This document shows, in pieces, positions 23,964-34,340 of a DNA stretch of 64,000 nucleotides. Source of the DNA: Undaria pinnatifida (taxonomy: Eukaryota; Sar; Phaeophyceae; Laminariales; Alariaceae). The DNA lies in assembly GCA_012845835.1 (NCBI GenBank), contig JABAKD010000030.1, forward strand, positions 14,541,076 through 14,605,075. The letters are read 5' to 3'. Position numbers and translations under genes: made by a program. Each line of letters starts with the position of its first letter. Position 1 is the first letter of the stretch. The notes beneath the pieces are model-generated. The model saw only the letters and a program-made list of their open reading frames with translations, searched no databases and was not told the DNA's origin.

Positions 23964-24960
23964 GTGACAAGTACGCAAAAAAACTGTCTAGCGAAGTGGA
24001 ACACCTGGGTAAAAGAGAGCCAGGCTCAGGGAAAAGAACCGTGGTTGCACACGCTCGCTGACCTCAAGGAAGTGTTGTCTGATCTGCTCAGGTTCATGGC
24101 GTCTCGATGTTTCGTGCATAATCATCGGAGGTCCACTGTTAGAGGATACTTAGCCGCAATCAACTTCTTCCACAAAATGTTCGCAGGATGGGAGTTGCCG
24201 ATGTCGCATTGCATGATATCAGCTGTGGGAAAGGGGATAGACTGGGCGCACGGCATGTAAAAAAAAAAGCGCAGGTTAGATTACCGCTGTCGTGGTCACT
24301 GCCATCACAAGGCCGACAGGCACCCATAAGTATGGAAGACGGTGGACGTGTCATGTGGTTGGGACTCGCGGTGTCATATTGTCTGTTGTGCAGAGCGTCA
24401 GAGCTGTGGGCATACGCGGATGCCGAAGTTCACCCACAGTTTTGTTTGACGCGAGAGTGCCTAACGTTTTCGCACGGAAGAGTACAGGTTGAGTTCAGGA
24501 ACAGATCGACCGCCACGACAGTGCAGATCAGATGTGTGGCGTCGAAGTGCGATAAAAAAGAGCAGGGTGCACGATTACGCGTACACGGTTGTCCAACGAG
24601 AGGGAGATGGGAGATGGGGAGGGTGTTGATAAGGGCCTTCGAAGTTCTGCTGGAATTGCTGAATTGCTCGACGTGCATCCCCAGCTCCCAGAGGAGGCGC
24701 CGCTGACAGTCCGGGCCACTTCGTGAAGTTGAAATATTTCCACGAGGACGGAAGCGTGACCGCCTTGCGGTTGATGGTAGGATGAAACGGTAGAGACCCC
24801 ATGCAGTTTGCGCTACACTCCGAAAGAATCGGTGGGGCCACCCAGTTAGCGGCGTAAGGTATTTCGGAGTTGCAAATCGAGCGCGCAGGAACATGGAAGT
24901 CTAGGGCTTTTATGACATACGTAAGGGAAGCAAGGGAAGGGGCTGAATTGGCCTCTGCAG
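23964..24960 (+). pseudogene. DIRS-like tyrosine recombinase, frameshifted
   Basis: The recombinase would circularise or integrate the cDNA through a 3'-phosphotyrosine. The N-terminal core-binding part is open at 23964-24260 (LAKWNTWVKESQAQGK, RSTVRGYLAAINFFHKMF). A shift in the A run at about 24258 moves to a second frame with CRASELWAY, whose first Arg is the catalytic box-I Arg (24392-24394). Past a TGA and a further shift near 24760, the C-terminal box is readable: H-S-E-R at 24816-24827 (HxxR), Trp at 24894-24896 and the Tyr nucleophile at 24918-24920 in FMTYVRE. The R..HxxR..W..Y set is therefore present in the DNA, but not in one frame. Confidence 0.8.
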
Positions 24961-25008
24961 CCCTCGCACAGACACAGTAGTTTTTAAAAGTACGGTTAGT
25001 TCAGGCCG

Positions 25009-25257
25009 CGATTCTTACTACGATAGCCCCCCCCCCAAGCCATCGATTTTCTTTAACAAACGTTTCATGGCTGCTAGACACGAGGAAATTTGCTATGCCA
25101 AAAGCATCCTTAAACATTTTCATGCTTGCAAAGGTCTATCGAACGATGACGTCGGGGCGGCAAGGGGCACCGCACTTCGGGAGACACGGCCAGGAGCTGG
25201 TTTCAACACCGGCGATTACTTTAAAGAAAAGTTGGGGGGGCTACCGTAGAACGTCTC
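25009..25257 (+). mobile_element. MITE with C-run terminal inverted repeats
   Basis: A 249-bp element with inverted ends: CTACGATAGCCCCCCC at 25018 and its complement GGGGGGGCTACCGTAG at 25235-25250, extended outward as GATTCT and GAACGTCTC. A candidate 3-bp target duplication CCG flanks it (25006-25008 and 25258-25260). It has no coding capacity, so it would need a transposase from elsewhere. The inverted copy at 38814-39064 is also complete. Confidence 0.75.
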
Positions 25258-25261
25258 CCGC

Positions 25262-25673
25262 CTTGTGGTGCGAGAGGTAGATAGCCCCGCAGAAAAAGGG
25301 AGCGGGGCTATCAGAGTCGGGGTTGGCCTGATTCACAAAAATTGTGGAGGGGTTTCATAGGAGATAGGTGGGGAGTTTGAGATGCCACCGTCACGCCCGG
25401 CCGGGGGCCGTTTGTGACATACTTGTAGTTTATTGTTATTTTGCACAACAGGGAAGAGGTCTAAACGCTTGTGGTGCGAGAGGTAGATAGCCCCGCAGAA
25501 AAAGGGAGCGGGGCTATCAGAGTCGGGGTTGGCCTGATTCATAAAAATTGTGGAGGGGTTTCATAAGAGATAGGTGGGGAGTTTGAGATGCCACCGTCAC
25601 GCCCGGCCGGGGGCCGTTTGTGACATACTTGTAGTTTATTGTTATTTTGCACGACAGGGAAGAGGTCTAAACG
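25262..25673. repeat. 206-bp perfect-length tandem duplication
   Basis: Two adjacent 206-bp copies (25262-25467 and 25468-25673) differ at only about three positions by eye. Each carries a perfect 11-bp hairpin: GATAGCCCCGC, an 11-nt A/G loop and GCGGGGCTATC (25280-25312 in the first). The near identity makes this one of the youngest events in the window. Confidence 0.92.
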
Positions 25674-25689
25674 TGACAAATTATTCTAG

Positions 25690-26379
25690 AATTCTTGAGC
25701 CATAGCAAACATGGGAAAATATTTATTTCCAAGTTGGCTACTTATTTCGTTCCCACAACGCTTTTTTCATGGTCATACCTCAAAGCGTTTTGGCCTATTA
25801 TCATACGGCTGCTGTCTCGGTGCTTTTCGATATCGGATTTCACGGTCAAATCCCTTTGTTCGTTGTCTTCTAGGGGAGCCGTTCCTTACCCAACGACATC
25901 ATTACACCCAGTGTCCGTGCTTAATCTTCTTCCTAGAGAGATACATGTTATTATGTGGACACAGACTGTAAGATAGATAGAGTAAACCATACAATCGCAA
26001 TTAATCAAGGTGAAAGCAAGTGAAACGCTAGCGTACCGGGTAGGATAACGCAACAAAACAGACCAGACCATAAAGATAAGAAAAAAAATACAACGAACGG
26101 AGTCGCTTTTGAAAATCGCAGTACGTACGAGAAACAATGTTTGGTCAGTCTTTTTCATCGCCGCTTCAAAGAGTCGTTCCATATATATAGTGTCCACGAT
26201 CCACGATTTATCTTCCAGGACCGCAAGATAAATATCCCATACTAATTCCATGTATATTTCTCCCCACAAACAAACAAACGTGGATGTAGTTTTAAAGTTA
26301 AATGTGATTTTTAAGGTAGTGTTTCGAACGCTTTGTTGTGTGGTTGCAATAACTGCGCTGGCTACTGACTGTTGTTGTT
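25690..26379 (+). repeat. decayed alpha-module fragment (R7-like) and spacer
   Basis: 25700-25905 resembles the start of the alpha module (compare 36880-36970): TTTCCAAGTTGGC, CGCTTTTTTCATGG, a CTCAAAGCG word and TCACGGTCAAATC. The remainder to 26379 is unrecognised. Confidence 0.45.
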
Positions 26380-26695
26380 GCTGGTCAATACGTCGTGTGC
26401 GCCAGCAATTAATTGATGACGACAGTACGTATACTGATAAAATATAGGGATATTCTTGAAAATGCCATCTCGTGTTCGACAGGAATTAACTGATGATCAT
26501 AATACAGAGTAATAATAGGGATCTTCTTGACAATATATCTTGTGCGCCACAGCAATCATCGATATATTAGTATAATAAAAAATAGGGGCATTTTTGACAA
26601 ATAATATTTGTCAAAAAGCATATGTCGTGTGCGTCAGTAATCGGCGATATAGCGGTAGGAGTGAAATAATAGGGATCTTCTTGTGTTAGGGGCGT
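26380..26695 (+). repeat. R13 minisatellite, about 80-95 bp unit
   Basis: Three to four imperfect copies of ATAGGGATCTTCTTGACAA, GTCGTGTGCGCCAGCAAT, GATGATA and a short AT-rich end. Single copies recur in the alpha modules at about 37735-37815 and 45815-45900. It contains the perfect inverted word TTGACAAATAATATTTGTCAA at about 26594. Confidence 0.75.
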
Positions 26696-27410
26696 ATTTT
26701 GGGCCTCCTACAACCAACCGCTGATGACCCTGGCATGTACGCGGTGGGCAGAACCCGTTCCCAGCCGACGCTTCTTGATGTATGCGTACTTCTCGCGGAG
26801 TGCCTGATCACGCTCGGGCAGCTTGACTTGCGGTGTAGCACCACTGTCCCCCCTGTAGCACCGGTACGAGTATGCATGTGTATCTTGTGGCTTGCGGTTC
26901 TCTTCGAGGTGCTGCTGCTGCTGTTTTATGTCTGATACAATACGACAACAACACAGCTTTTCAGACATGCTGCACCAACAAATTGTTTTTGTTGTTGTTG
27001 TTGTTCTCACTTGACTCGCATAATGATCAAGTCTGTGGTCACAGAACGGGCTCCAGTTATAGTCTAGAGTGGAGGAATAACCCAGGAGAACACAAACAGA
27101 ACCAAAAGTGGTACACGCATATATCACAGCTGACCCAATTCATGCCTCCGCCATAAAGAATATAAAAAAGAAATAGGGAGTCAGCCCACGATGTGCCAGC
27201 TCCATACTGCTGCATTCATCGCACTACTCGCGCCTGAAAAAACGACTACTACACCACTTGCCACCCAGAAAATACTACCACCAGGTATATATTACACGTG
27301 GTATCTATCACTACGCATATGCAGGCTAGATGCAAGTCAATCAGGGAAAGAAAGAGAAAAGAAAGGAAAAGACGGAGAAGAAAGAAAAGGGGTATTATCC
27401 CGATTGACCT
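26696..27410. other. spacer with AAC-tailed element on minus strand
   Basis: A reverse copy of the AAC-tailed family lies at about 26985-27090 (see 30480-30608): the GTT run at 26987-27005, then TGCATAATGATCAAG in related form and CTGTGGTCACAG. A short AGAAAAGAAAGG-rich stretch follows at about 27350. Nothing else is recognised. Confidence 0.5.
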
Positions 27411-28975
27411 AATAAACGAATGAAATCGGGGTTTTCAGCGATTTTTTTCGGTGCCGCATAATAAGCGACAAAGAGGTGATTATGTTCAGGCAGCAACTAT
27501 TCCATGATTATCCGCCCAATGTGCCAGTGAGTCAAATATGCACTGTTTTGGCCCCATTTCCGGCTTTTTTCCACGGTTGGTTATTATCATGCTCGAGTCG
27601 TGCCAGTCTTAGTTCCACATATTATTATGTCGTTTTTCTTTGAACACCCCATTTTTGTTTTTAATTCGTTGTGCTTATAACCGCGGGGCCCTGAATCCTG
27701 CATACAAATGGCTCTAATTCGTCCGTTTGTATTGCGTTCGGTGCTGTTAAAACAGTTGTTGCTGTTCAATCAAGTGTTATCATCCTCATTTTGAGCGTGC
27801 ATGCTCGGCACACCACAACAACCTGAAATAGGCTCAAAATCGCATTTTTGTGCGACCTATCGTGCAGAAAATAACTCGTTGAATTGCGCTTGCATTGCGA
27901 ATGTTTCCCGTGTGAGAGGAGTTTGCGAGAAAACCCGAGTCGGTCGAAATAATTGTGAGCTTATTGGGTCGAAGCCTACCAGCCAATCACGAGTAATAAG
28001 CCAGTGGATGGAGCCGGGGTTGACACGCCGTGCAGAGAGGTATCGACCCGGGAAATCATCGTTATAGCTCCCGCGTTGTTGGAGTTGAAGAGATTCGGAC
28101 GATTTCAGAACCGGGGATGGCGCTCTATCTCCGCCGTGTTCGACGGAACTGCCCCCCATTAGTTGGTGAGCCTCTATCATCGTCCTATTTTAGGGTGGGG
28201 CGGCGCTGTGGAGCTCGAACCAATCAGCGATTCTAGCCAATGAAACTGGTGTTTCCACACCGTGGGGGGCGGTGTCGACCCGGGAGAACTCAGTTTTATG
28301 CCCGGTTTGTCTAATTTTTAGATGTATGGAATGACCCCTGAACCGGGGATGGGACCCTATCGCCCCCGGGTGGAGCTGGCTCTATAATATACAAACCCCA
28401 GCCGGGAGATCATCGCGCGTTGTTGGAGCTGTAGAGATTCGGAAGGTTTCTGAACCGGGGATGGGGGCCTATCTCCCCCGTGTGCTACGGAACTGCCCCC
28501 CATTGGTTGGTGAGCCTCTGTCATTCTCCTAGTATAGGGTGGGGCGGCGCTGTGGAGCCCGAACCAATCAGTGATTCTAGCCAATGAAATTGGGGTTCTC
28601 ACACCGTAGGGGGTGGTGTCGACCCGAGAGAATTCGGTTTTCTTCCCCGGTTTGTCTAATTCTTAGATATATGAAATGAACCCTGGACCGGAGACGGGAC
28701 CCTATCGTCCCCGGGTGGAGCTGGCTCTATAATACGCAAACCCCAGTCAATCAGAGATCGGCTGGTCGGTGGGGTTGGGGACTTACACACTGTGCGGGGA
28801 GGCTTCAATCCTGATGCTATGTCCGTGTTCGTTCCTAAGTTGTCGGAGTTGTATATAATATGCGGATGGATTGTGATTCTGGGAATTGACCTATCGACTC
28901 CAGATGACGGTTACATTATGTACGACCCCCGGCCAATGAGCGACCAGTGACCAGACAAAAACGCAAAAATGCCAT
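27411..28975 (+). repeat. R4 satellite-like repeat, copy 1
   Basis: Similar throughout to 34680-35880 and 42540-43760. The first about 550 bp is non-tandem (CAAATATGCACTGTTTTGG, GAGCGTGCATGCTCGGCAC). The rest is a degenerate tandem of subunits marked by GAACCGGGGATGGG followed by CCTATC and CCCCCG, near 28111, 28341, 28458 and 28688. Subunits carry CCAATCAG and GCCAATGA words. Open frames here follow the subunit structure and are not conserved between copies. Confidence 0.75.
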
Positions 28976-28984
28976 ACCAGGTAT

Positions 28985-29525
28985 TATATGTTTTATTTTC
29001 GTCTAAAACTTGATCAGAGCCTGGAATTCTTGACTGCCAAATTCTTGATTCAGTGCTATCGCGAACCACTAATATTCCATCTACCAGATGAGGAGTCTAC
29101 AGCTACAAGTAGCAGCATTATTATAATAGATTTCGAGGAATTGAATGACGAAGGCAACGACACCGTGTTTCACGCCTAGAATATCGTCAGCAAGTCTCTC
29201 CACGATCACTATACACACACAGAGACACAGACAATCGGTCTGCGAGCCTCTGATATAGACATGGTATCATGCATGTAGTAGCAGAAGCTGGCTCAGTGCG
29301 CGCCTGTCAGTGGCTACGTAGAGAACATGCAGCAAACATGTGATCATCCCCTCGCTGGCCGTGGATGCTTGGTTGAGTCAAAGCGTCAAGAAAAGCACCC
29401 CAAACAAGCGCCTCTTCGTGGCCAGACTAGAGGGTCCGTATGCGTGGGCTCAGATTTATCCGACCGAAATATATATATATATATAATGAAGCTTGGAATC
29501 GGATTCACGCAAGAAACGGAAAAAC
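28985..29525 (+). repeat. R5 repeat, copy 1
   Basis: Matches 35885-36400, 43770-44280 and, inverted, about 48660-48865. Landmarks are GAGGAATTGAA, CACCGTGTTTCACGCCTAG, CAGCAAGTCTCTCCACGAT, AAGCTGGCTCAGTGCGCG and GGAATCGGATTCACG near the end. No conserved reading frame survives across copies. Confidence 0.75.
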
Positions 29526-29569
29526 GGAGGAAACGACAGAAAAAGGAAGTAGTCCACTGTTAGTCTATA

Positions 29570-29745
29570 TCAATCTCTCGGTATGACTTTACATTCTACA
29601 CGCGTAGACTATGTGTTCTGTGGTAACGGTGTTACTCTATCGAATATTGAATCGAACAAGTCGAAGTGCTGCCCTGCCCTACCCGGAGCATGGGTGCCGG
29701 CACCCATGTGGAGCCCTTGTATACATACATAATACTCAGTATATA
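29570..29745 (+). repeat. R6 repeat, copy 1
   Basis: Matches 36420-36600 and 44300-44480 through ATCGAATATTGAATCGAA, AAGTCGAAGTGCTGCC, CTACCCGGAGCATGG and the palindromic GTGCCGGCACC. R6 marks the start of the alpha module, but here no R3 follows; the next DNA is unrelated. Confidence 0.7.
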
Positions 29746-30179
29746 ATATTGCCCCCCCTCTTTCTGGTCCCCCCCCCCAGGGGGTGTGCCTTCACAAAAA
29801 TAAAAAGATCTTCCCCCCGGGGGTAAATCAGAGACGATTACGGTAGTTGTACTTCGTAGCGATGCGCCAGAAATATGGACATTATGCCGTCATCGTTTGG
29901 GGGTCTCTCACCGACTGCTGGTGGTGATACATTGTATTGTAACGGTAATACCCATGCGGCACGTAGCAGCACGCGAGTCACCTTACGCTAGGAGGGTGCG
30001 GCAGAAGAAGTTTCTGAACACTCCTCCAATGATGAGGAGGAGCTCAATTATCTCACTCGAAGCATGACTTCGAAAACATTCGTTAGAGCAATCCGATAAA
30101 AAAAAAAAGTTATAATATGCGCCAGTATGCGCTAATAATAGTCCTAAAACAAATACTGTAATAACGCACGATCGTATTG
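29746..30179. other. C-rich hairpin tract and spacer
   Basis: 29750-29825 holds CCCCCCCCCCAGGGGG and CCCCCCGGGGG words that can form strong short hairpins. The rest is unrecognised. Confidence 0.45.
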
Positions 30180-30479
30180 TTTTTGGGCTTAATTTGGATA
30201 CGCAATTGGTCAACTTTTTGCAAGTGGTCCAGCAGACTAATACCCCACTAACTAATGCGTTGACAAGAAGGCTTAGTTTGGATAAGCAATTATTTAACCT
30301 TCTGCAAGTGGTCAGGTCAACGGACTAATACCCCAGTACAGTGGGGTATTTGTTAAGGAACTATTAATAGTGGGGTATTAGTCCGTTGGACCACTTGCAA
30401 AAGGTTAACCAAGTATTGCTTACCCAACTGACCCTTAACACTTTCCCCCCCCTCACACGGCGGGATAGCAGGTCGGCGG

Positions 30480-30608
30480 AATATACGGGTGTTATTGTGT
30501 TTCCCCGCTGGGGTATTCCTCAGCTCCAGTGTCTGGAGCCTGTCCTGTGACCACGGACTTGATTATGCGAGTTAGTGTGAGAACAACAACAACAACAACA
30601 ACAACAAC
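30480..30608 (+). mobile_element. AAC-tailed repeat (SINE or LINE 3' end-like)
   Basis: About 100 bp ending in nine AAC units (30582-30608). The reverse copy at 26985-27090 shares GGTTATTCCTC in related form, GAGCCTGTCCTGTGACCAC and GATTATGCGAGT, and also ends in AAC units. A shared body fused to the same microsatellite tail at two sites suits a retroposon 3' end. Confidence 0.55.
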
Positions 30609-30611
30609 GGG

Positions 30612-30798
30612 CGGACGTGTCAATATCCAAGCGGTTTCATTTCTTGGGTGGGGTGTACCGGGGAGAGTATTTTTCAAGTTCGACATGTCATGAGGAAACT
30701 CGTAAACGTTTATTATTATATACAATTGTGGATGGTGGGAGTTGAACCCATGACCCAAAAAACCCATGATCTGTCGACGACGCCATTTATTTGTCAAG
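30612..30798 (-). mobile_element. possible tRNA-derived SINE head
   Basis: On the minus strand a good B box, GGGTTCAACTCCC, lies at about 30733-30745. A weaker A-box-like AATGGCGTCGTCGACAG lies about 45 bp before it. It lies inside the foldback element between arms c and d. There is one copy only, so SINE status is unproven. Confidence 0.35.
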
Positions 30799-30875
30799 GA
30801 ATTAGTGGGGTATTAGTCCGTTGGACCTCTTGCTAAAGGTTAACCAATAACTTACCCAAACTAAGCCTTACAACA

Positions 30876-31899
30876 GTATGCACTCGTAATATTATCGTAG
30901 TAACCGGTGACAGTTCCACACTTAACTTGAAGTATTGGGGAGATCAACCGGTTAGGGTGTATGTCAGGATGTCAGGATGTCAGGATGTTGTGATAAACGT
31001 TTGACCCAAATAGTGCAACCCCCACCGGTCGTTACTACCGTCAGATGACTCACAATACCTACCTGCCAAACAATACGAAAAATTAACGCACACAGAAAAG
31101 TCGCCCAGATCTATAATAGCACCACACACGTGTGCAGTAAGCTCCTTCCTATTCACTTATTATGTGACCGAAAATTGTTCGGAAAAAAAATACCCTTTTA
31201 TCCCCCCCCCCCCCCAACCCCCCCCCCCCGCTCTCCTCTCACCGGTCATACGACTACCGCATGACACGGAAGAAAGCACACCTCCCTTAGATAACACACC
31301 CACCCCCCTACATGATGAGCGCACCCGGTGATATATTGTTTGTTTCGTTTTTCGACCATCACTTGATCACCGGGGGTAGGTTGAATACCACACCCCCCTA
31401 CGAGGAACGCCTGAAAATAATACCAAACCCCAAAATGATCACACCGTCTGATGATGGATACCATTCACCCGCAACGGGCACCGGGTTGGACACCAGCATG
31501 AAGGCAACAGCTGTACCCCATCACATTGATCCCGAATGAGTCCGCGACCCCAACCCCACCGGTACCTGCTGCTGCTTGCTGCTGGTTGCGATCTATAATG
31601 GCATGGTGAACAAAATCTAGTACGCGTTGCCGGTGGTACGGGTATTACCGGTATATTTGGTGTGGTGGAGCATTAAATTAGTGACACAATTTATTGGCGA
31701 ACTAGCTTGTTCGTGATACGAACATATTTGTTTCCGTAGGTGACATACAATATCGGTACTTTTGTGCAGGGGTGAAGAATGAGTACCGGTAGGTTTGAAA
31801 GGTCCTCGGGTGATGTCGCTACCGGTACCTGTCTGTGGTACCGACAAGCAGTATCGGTAATATTATTATTTGCGTCCTTCCTTTCCTCGTTTGTTCCGT
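30876..31899. other. spacer with C runs and R11-like fragments
   Basis: 30967-30990 has three copies of GTCAGGAT. 31202-31229 is a C-rich tract. 31245-31400 resembles the outer part of R11 (CACGGAAGAAAGCACAC, ACCCGGTGATA). 31600-31860 is rich in ACCGGTA words. Confidence 0.45.
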
Positions 31900-32640
31900 T
31901 TTGGTTTCGCTTGTTTGTGTTTTTTCCTCATTTGGTTTAAATTTTCAGCGGTAACACCGTTGCGCCAACAACCAACCGGCGCGCACTGCGATGGTAACGG
32001 TACGATACTGCTGTTGTTGTGCTGGGTTCGGGCTAGGTAGGAAGAAAACGTTCATATCAAAGGATGACAGCAGACGATTTAGCAGTGGCAGTGGTGGGAC
32101 AAGGCCTTTGACGTGCAATTGTCGGGAGTCTCATCATTGAATACCGGTGTGTTCGCATTATTACCGGTAACCGTTCTCCGGTATCGCAGCAAGGCGGCGA
32201 TTTTTGCTGTCATCCCCGGATTCCAAACATGTGCCTTATCATCACCGGCATTACGTGACAATGGAGAAAGCTCTGGTTTCAAACCTGTACCTCTCATGTG
32301 TTAGAACACCCGTTGTTATCATACCCCCTGCAACCTTGCCGCGGTCTGTTCACTCTCCCTAACAATCATTGATACCGCTTGCACCCCCCCTAGTTGTTAC
32401 ACCCCCTGTTATCTGGCCGGGGTCTGTTCACACTCCTTAGCAATCGTTAATAACGTTAGCACACCCCCTCAATATCACACACCCTCCTTACTACATCCCC
32501 TAGCTGCGGGGCTACCGTGCGTGGTTGCTATCACCGCGGATACGTTAGACACCACCCCCCCGTACAACAGCACACCCGGTGACAACACCAATAAACGCAT
32601 AATTGTTATCACCGGGGTGTGCTTTGTTCCGTGTCTTGTT
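31900..32640 (+). repeat. R11 repeat, uninterrupted copy
   Basis: Matches in reverse 52330-52478 joined to 62992-63650. Landmarks are AGCGGTAACACCGTTGCGCC, GGGAGTCTCATCATTGAATA, TGCTGTCATCCCCGGATT, ACCCCCTGCAACCTTGCCGC and CACACCCGGTGACAA. Because it lacks element A, it shows what the insertion site looked like before (around 32505-32530). Confidence 0.8.
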
Positions 32641-32838
32641 TTCGTTTTTTTCACACACATCTACTTTCCAGCTTCTGGACAAGCCGTGGTCACAGGTAGG
32701 TGTCGTCCCTTCATCTCCCCGGTTCTTGCCTTCAATTTTTATCGCGCACCAGGGTTCAGCAATCCCCACCGCTGGTCGATTTTTCATCGAGTGTTGCTAA
32801 CTCACGCTCTCTCGCTTTCCGCAAGTCAATTTGTGCAC
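32638..32838 (-). mobile_element. SINE1, 3' half only
   Basis: It contains the A-rich tail, the CACGGCTTGTCCAGAAGCTGG block and the GCGAGAGAGCGTGAG region, then stops near CAAGTCAATTTGTGCAC. The tRNA-like head is missing, and R3 follows after a short junction. Confidence 0.7.
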
Positions 32839-32875
32839 CCGTGTTATACGGTACTCACTACTACAATAACAAATA

Positions 32876-33200
32876 TTCGATTCGGTCAGGAGTTGTATTC
32901 GTCTCGGCCTCAATATGGGATTATCGGAACTGGAATTTCTCGGTCGATCGCTCCGTTCAAGCGCCGTCTTCGGGGGCGGCTCCAACGCCTCTCGCCCTGC
33001 CTTATCCGTTCTACACCTCGACGTGAACGCGGATGGATGCTGAGCGAGACAAGCGAGAAGTGCGCAAAAAAATGTATTTTGAACGATACTCTCGAGTTAT
33101 TCTCCGGATCTTGATGTACATGGAGAGGTTGGTAATACGTATAAAACTTGGCAAGACATTAGTTGTTAGTTCCAAATTGGCGTCATATTTTGTCCCAAAA
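32876..33200 (+). repeat. R3 repeat, first in beta 1
   Basis: Full R3 body (GTCAGGAGTTGTATTCGTCT to CTTGATGTACATGGAGAGG). It is followed by the same R8 sequence as at 5341 and 41235. Confidence 0.75.
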
Positions 33201-33965
33201 CGAATACTCCGGAGTAATTAACTTACTGTAGATATATCCCCATGGTTATGCGGTAGGTATTATAGTAGTAGTGCATTTAATTATGGAATATTGGTAGGTA
33301 CTTACTTACATGGATATAAACGCGGCAAGCGCACGCATGACTAACACGAGGAGGTAGTGCCACGATTACTGCCCAGAAGAAGCAAAAAGTCACAAGTCAC
33401 ACAGCAGCAACTTACGAGTGGCTGCGGCCCCGGCCTCGAGCATGGCAGTTCGGGCACATCGACATAATTTATACTCAAGCAAGTAATATTGGTATGAGTA
33501 AGAGCACACACACACTGACTGATGCTCCATCGCACACACGCTTTTTGTCTGACTTATAGCATGGATAGGGAGGGTGTACCAAAAAACGGGGAATAACTTT
33601 TCGACATAAAAACAAGGGGGAAAATAGTTCTTGTCCATGTTGTTAAGCGGCGCCACGCGAAGCTTCAAGGTCGTAGTTGTAGCAGTAGACGGTATCCACG
33701 CACGAAACCAGTGGCATGCATTCGTCCCGGTATCGCCTCGGCGGGTGGTTATTTTCCCATAAAAGACTATGGAAAAGTATAGGCGGGGTGGAAGGGGTGA
33801 TTTGTTGTTGCTGAGGTGCCCACGCCTCTCCGTTCGTTGTTGTTTTGGTCGTTTGCCACGGCCAACTGGAAACAAAAGCGGTCGTGTTGGTATGTGACTG
33901 ACAAATAACTGTTTTGCTTCCTACTTGACGTGCTCCTCGCTGCTGAATGCTGATTGATCATCTCT
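33201..33965 (+). repeat. R8 repeat, longest copy
   Basis: Shares with 41235-42040 and with inverted 49653-50008 the blocks AACGAGGAGGTAGTG, GAGTGGCTGCGGCCC, GTAGACGGTATCCA, GGTGTGGAAGG-like text and CTGATTGATCATCTC. A 161-codon minus-strand frame (33390-33875) is not conserved in the other copies, so the repeat is treated as non-coding. Confidence 0.7.
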
Positions 33966-33981
33966 AGTGAGTTATATAGAG

Positions 33982-34340
33982 CCGGTCGCCCCGATGTGGT
34001 CTATCTATTGGTTACCTTCGTAGTATACTACTAGCATTGGTCCTTGAATTCATATTACCACCGTTGTGAGATTTCTGACTCTATTTGCAGAACTGCAAAA
34101 ATAGGGTCAACTTACCGGTGCTGAGAACGCCTAGCAGCGCGGGTAGGTACAATTCGACGCGAATCGACGAGGAGGGAAGAAAATGCTGAATTCTTCTCGC
34201 GAAAAAAATTAAGGCATGTACCGTACGTAGTGGAGAGGGGGCAGGAGGACCCGCTACGTGACCCCTGATCTGAGGTATACCTCTAGCGGGAGGGCGAGAG
34301 TAGCTAGTGCAAGTATGGGATGGGGAAAAACAGATACAAA
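33982..34340 (+). mobile_element. SINE2, beta-1 copy
   Basis: The family head reads GCCGGTCGCCCCG, an A-box region with TGGTCT...ATTGGTTACC and a decayed B box (GAATTCATATTACC). The body follows: GGGTAGGTACAATTCGACGC, GAGGGAAGAAAATGCTGA, GTGACCCCTGATCTGAGG and an A-rich end. The head is less well kept than in the copy at 42044. Confidence 0.7.

Larger units (their letters stand above)
20815..24985 (+). mobile_element. degenerate DIRS/Ngaro-type tyrosine-recombinase retroelement
   Basis: The order is a tandem 93-bp array, reverse transcriptase, RNase H, then a tyrosine recombinase with an HxxR box and a downstream Tyr. RT-RNaseH followed by a tyrosine recombinase in place of a DDE integrase is the hallmark of DIRS-like elements. 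They integrate by recombination and make no target duplication. The frame is broken many times by stops and shifts, and the RT active site is mutated. The outer ends could not be fixed: no matching split repeat was found 3' of the recombinase, and a MITE begins only about 24 bp beyond. Treat the limits as approximate. Confidence 0.8.
30180..30875. mobile_element. foldback-type element with four about 68-bp arms
   Basis: Arms a (30187-30250) and b (30271-30335) lie in one orientation, c (30370-30439) and d (30803-30872) in the other. The shared text runs GCTTAGTTTGGATAAGCAAT, GGTTAACCTTTTGCAAGTGG and ACGGACTAATACCCCAC. Arms b and c face each other across about 35 bp and would form a long hairpin. 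Arms a and d could pair around the whole unit. No transposase is present. Confidence 0.75.

Noticed and set aside
21738-24960. Functional autonomous DIRS element
   Set aside because: At least two in-frame stops, three frameshifts and a mutated RT active site.
33390-33875. 161-codon minus-strand frame in R8
   Set aside because: Not open in the R8 copies at 41236-42040 and 49653-50008.
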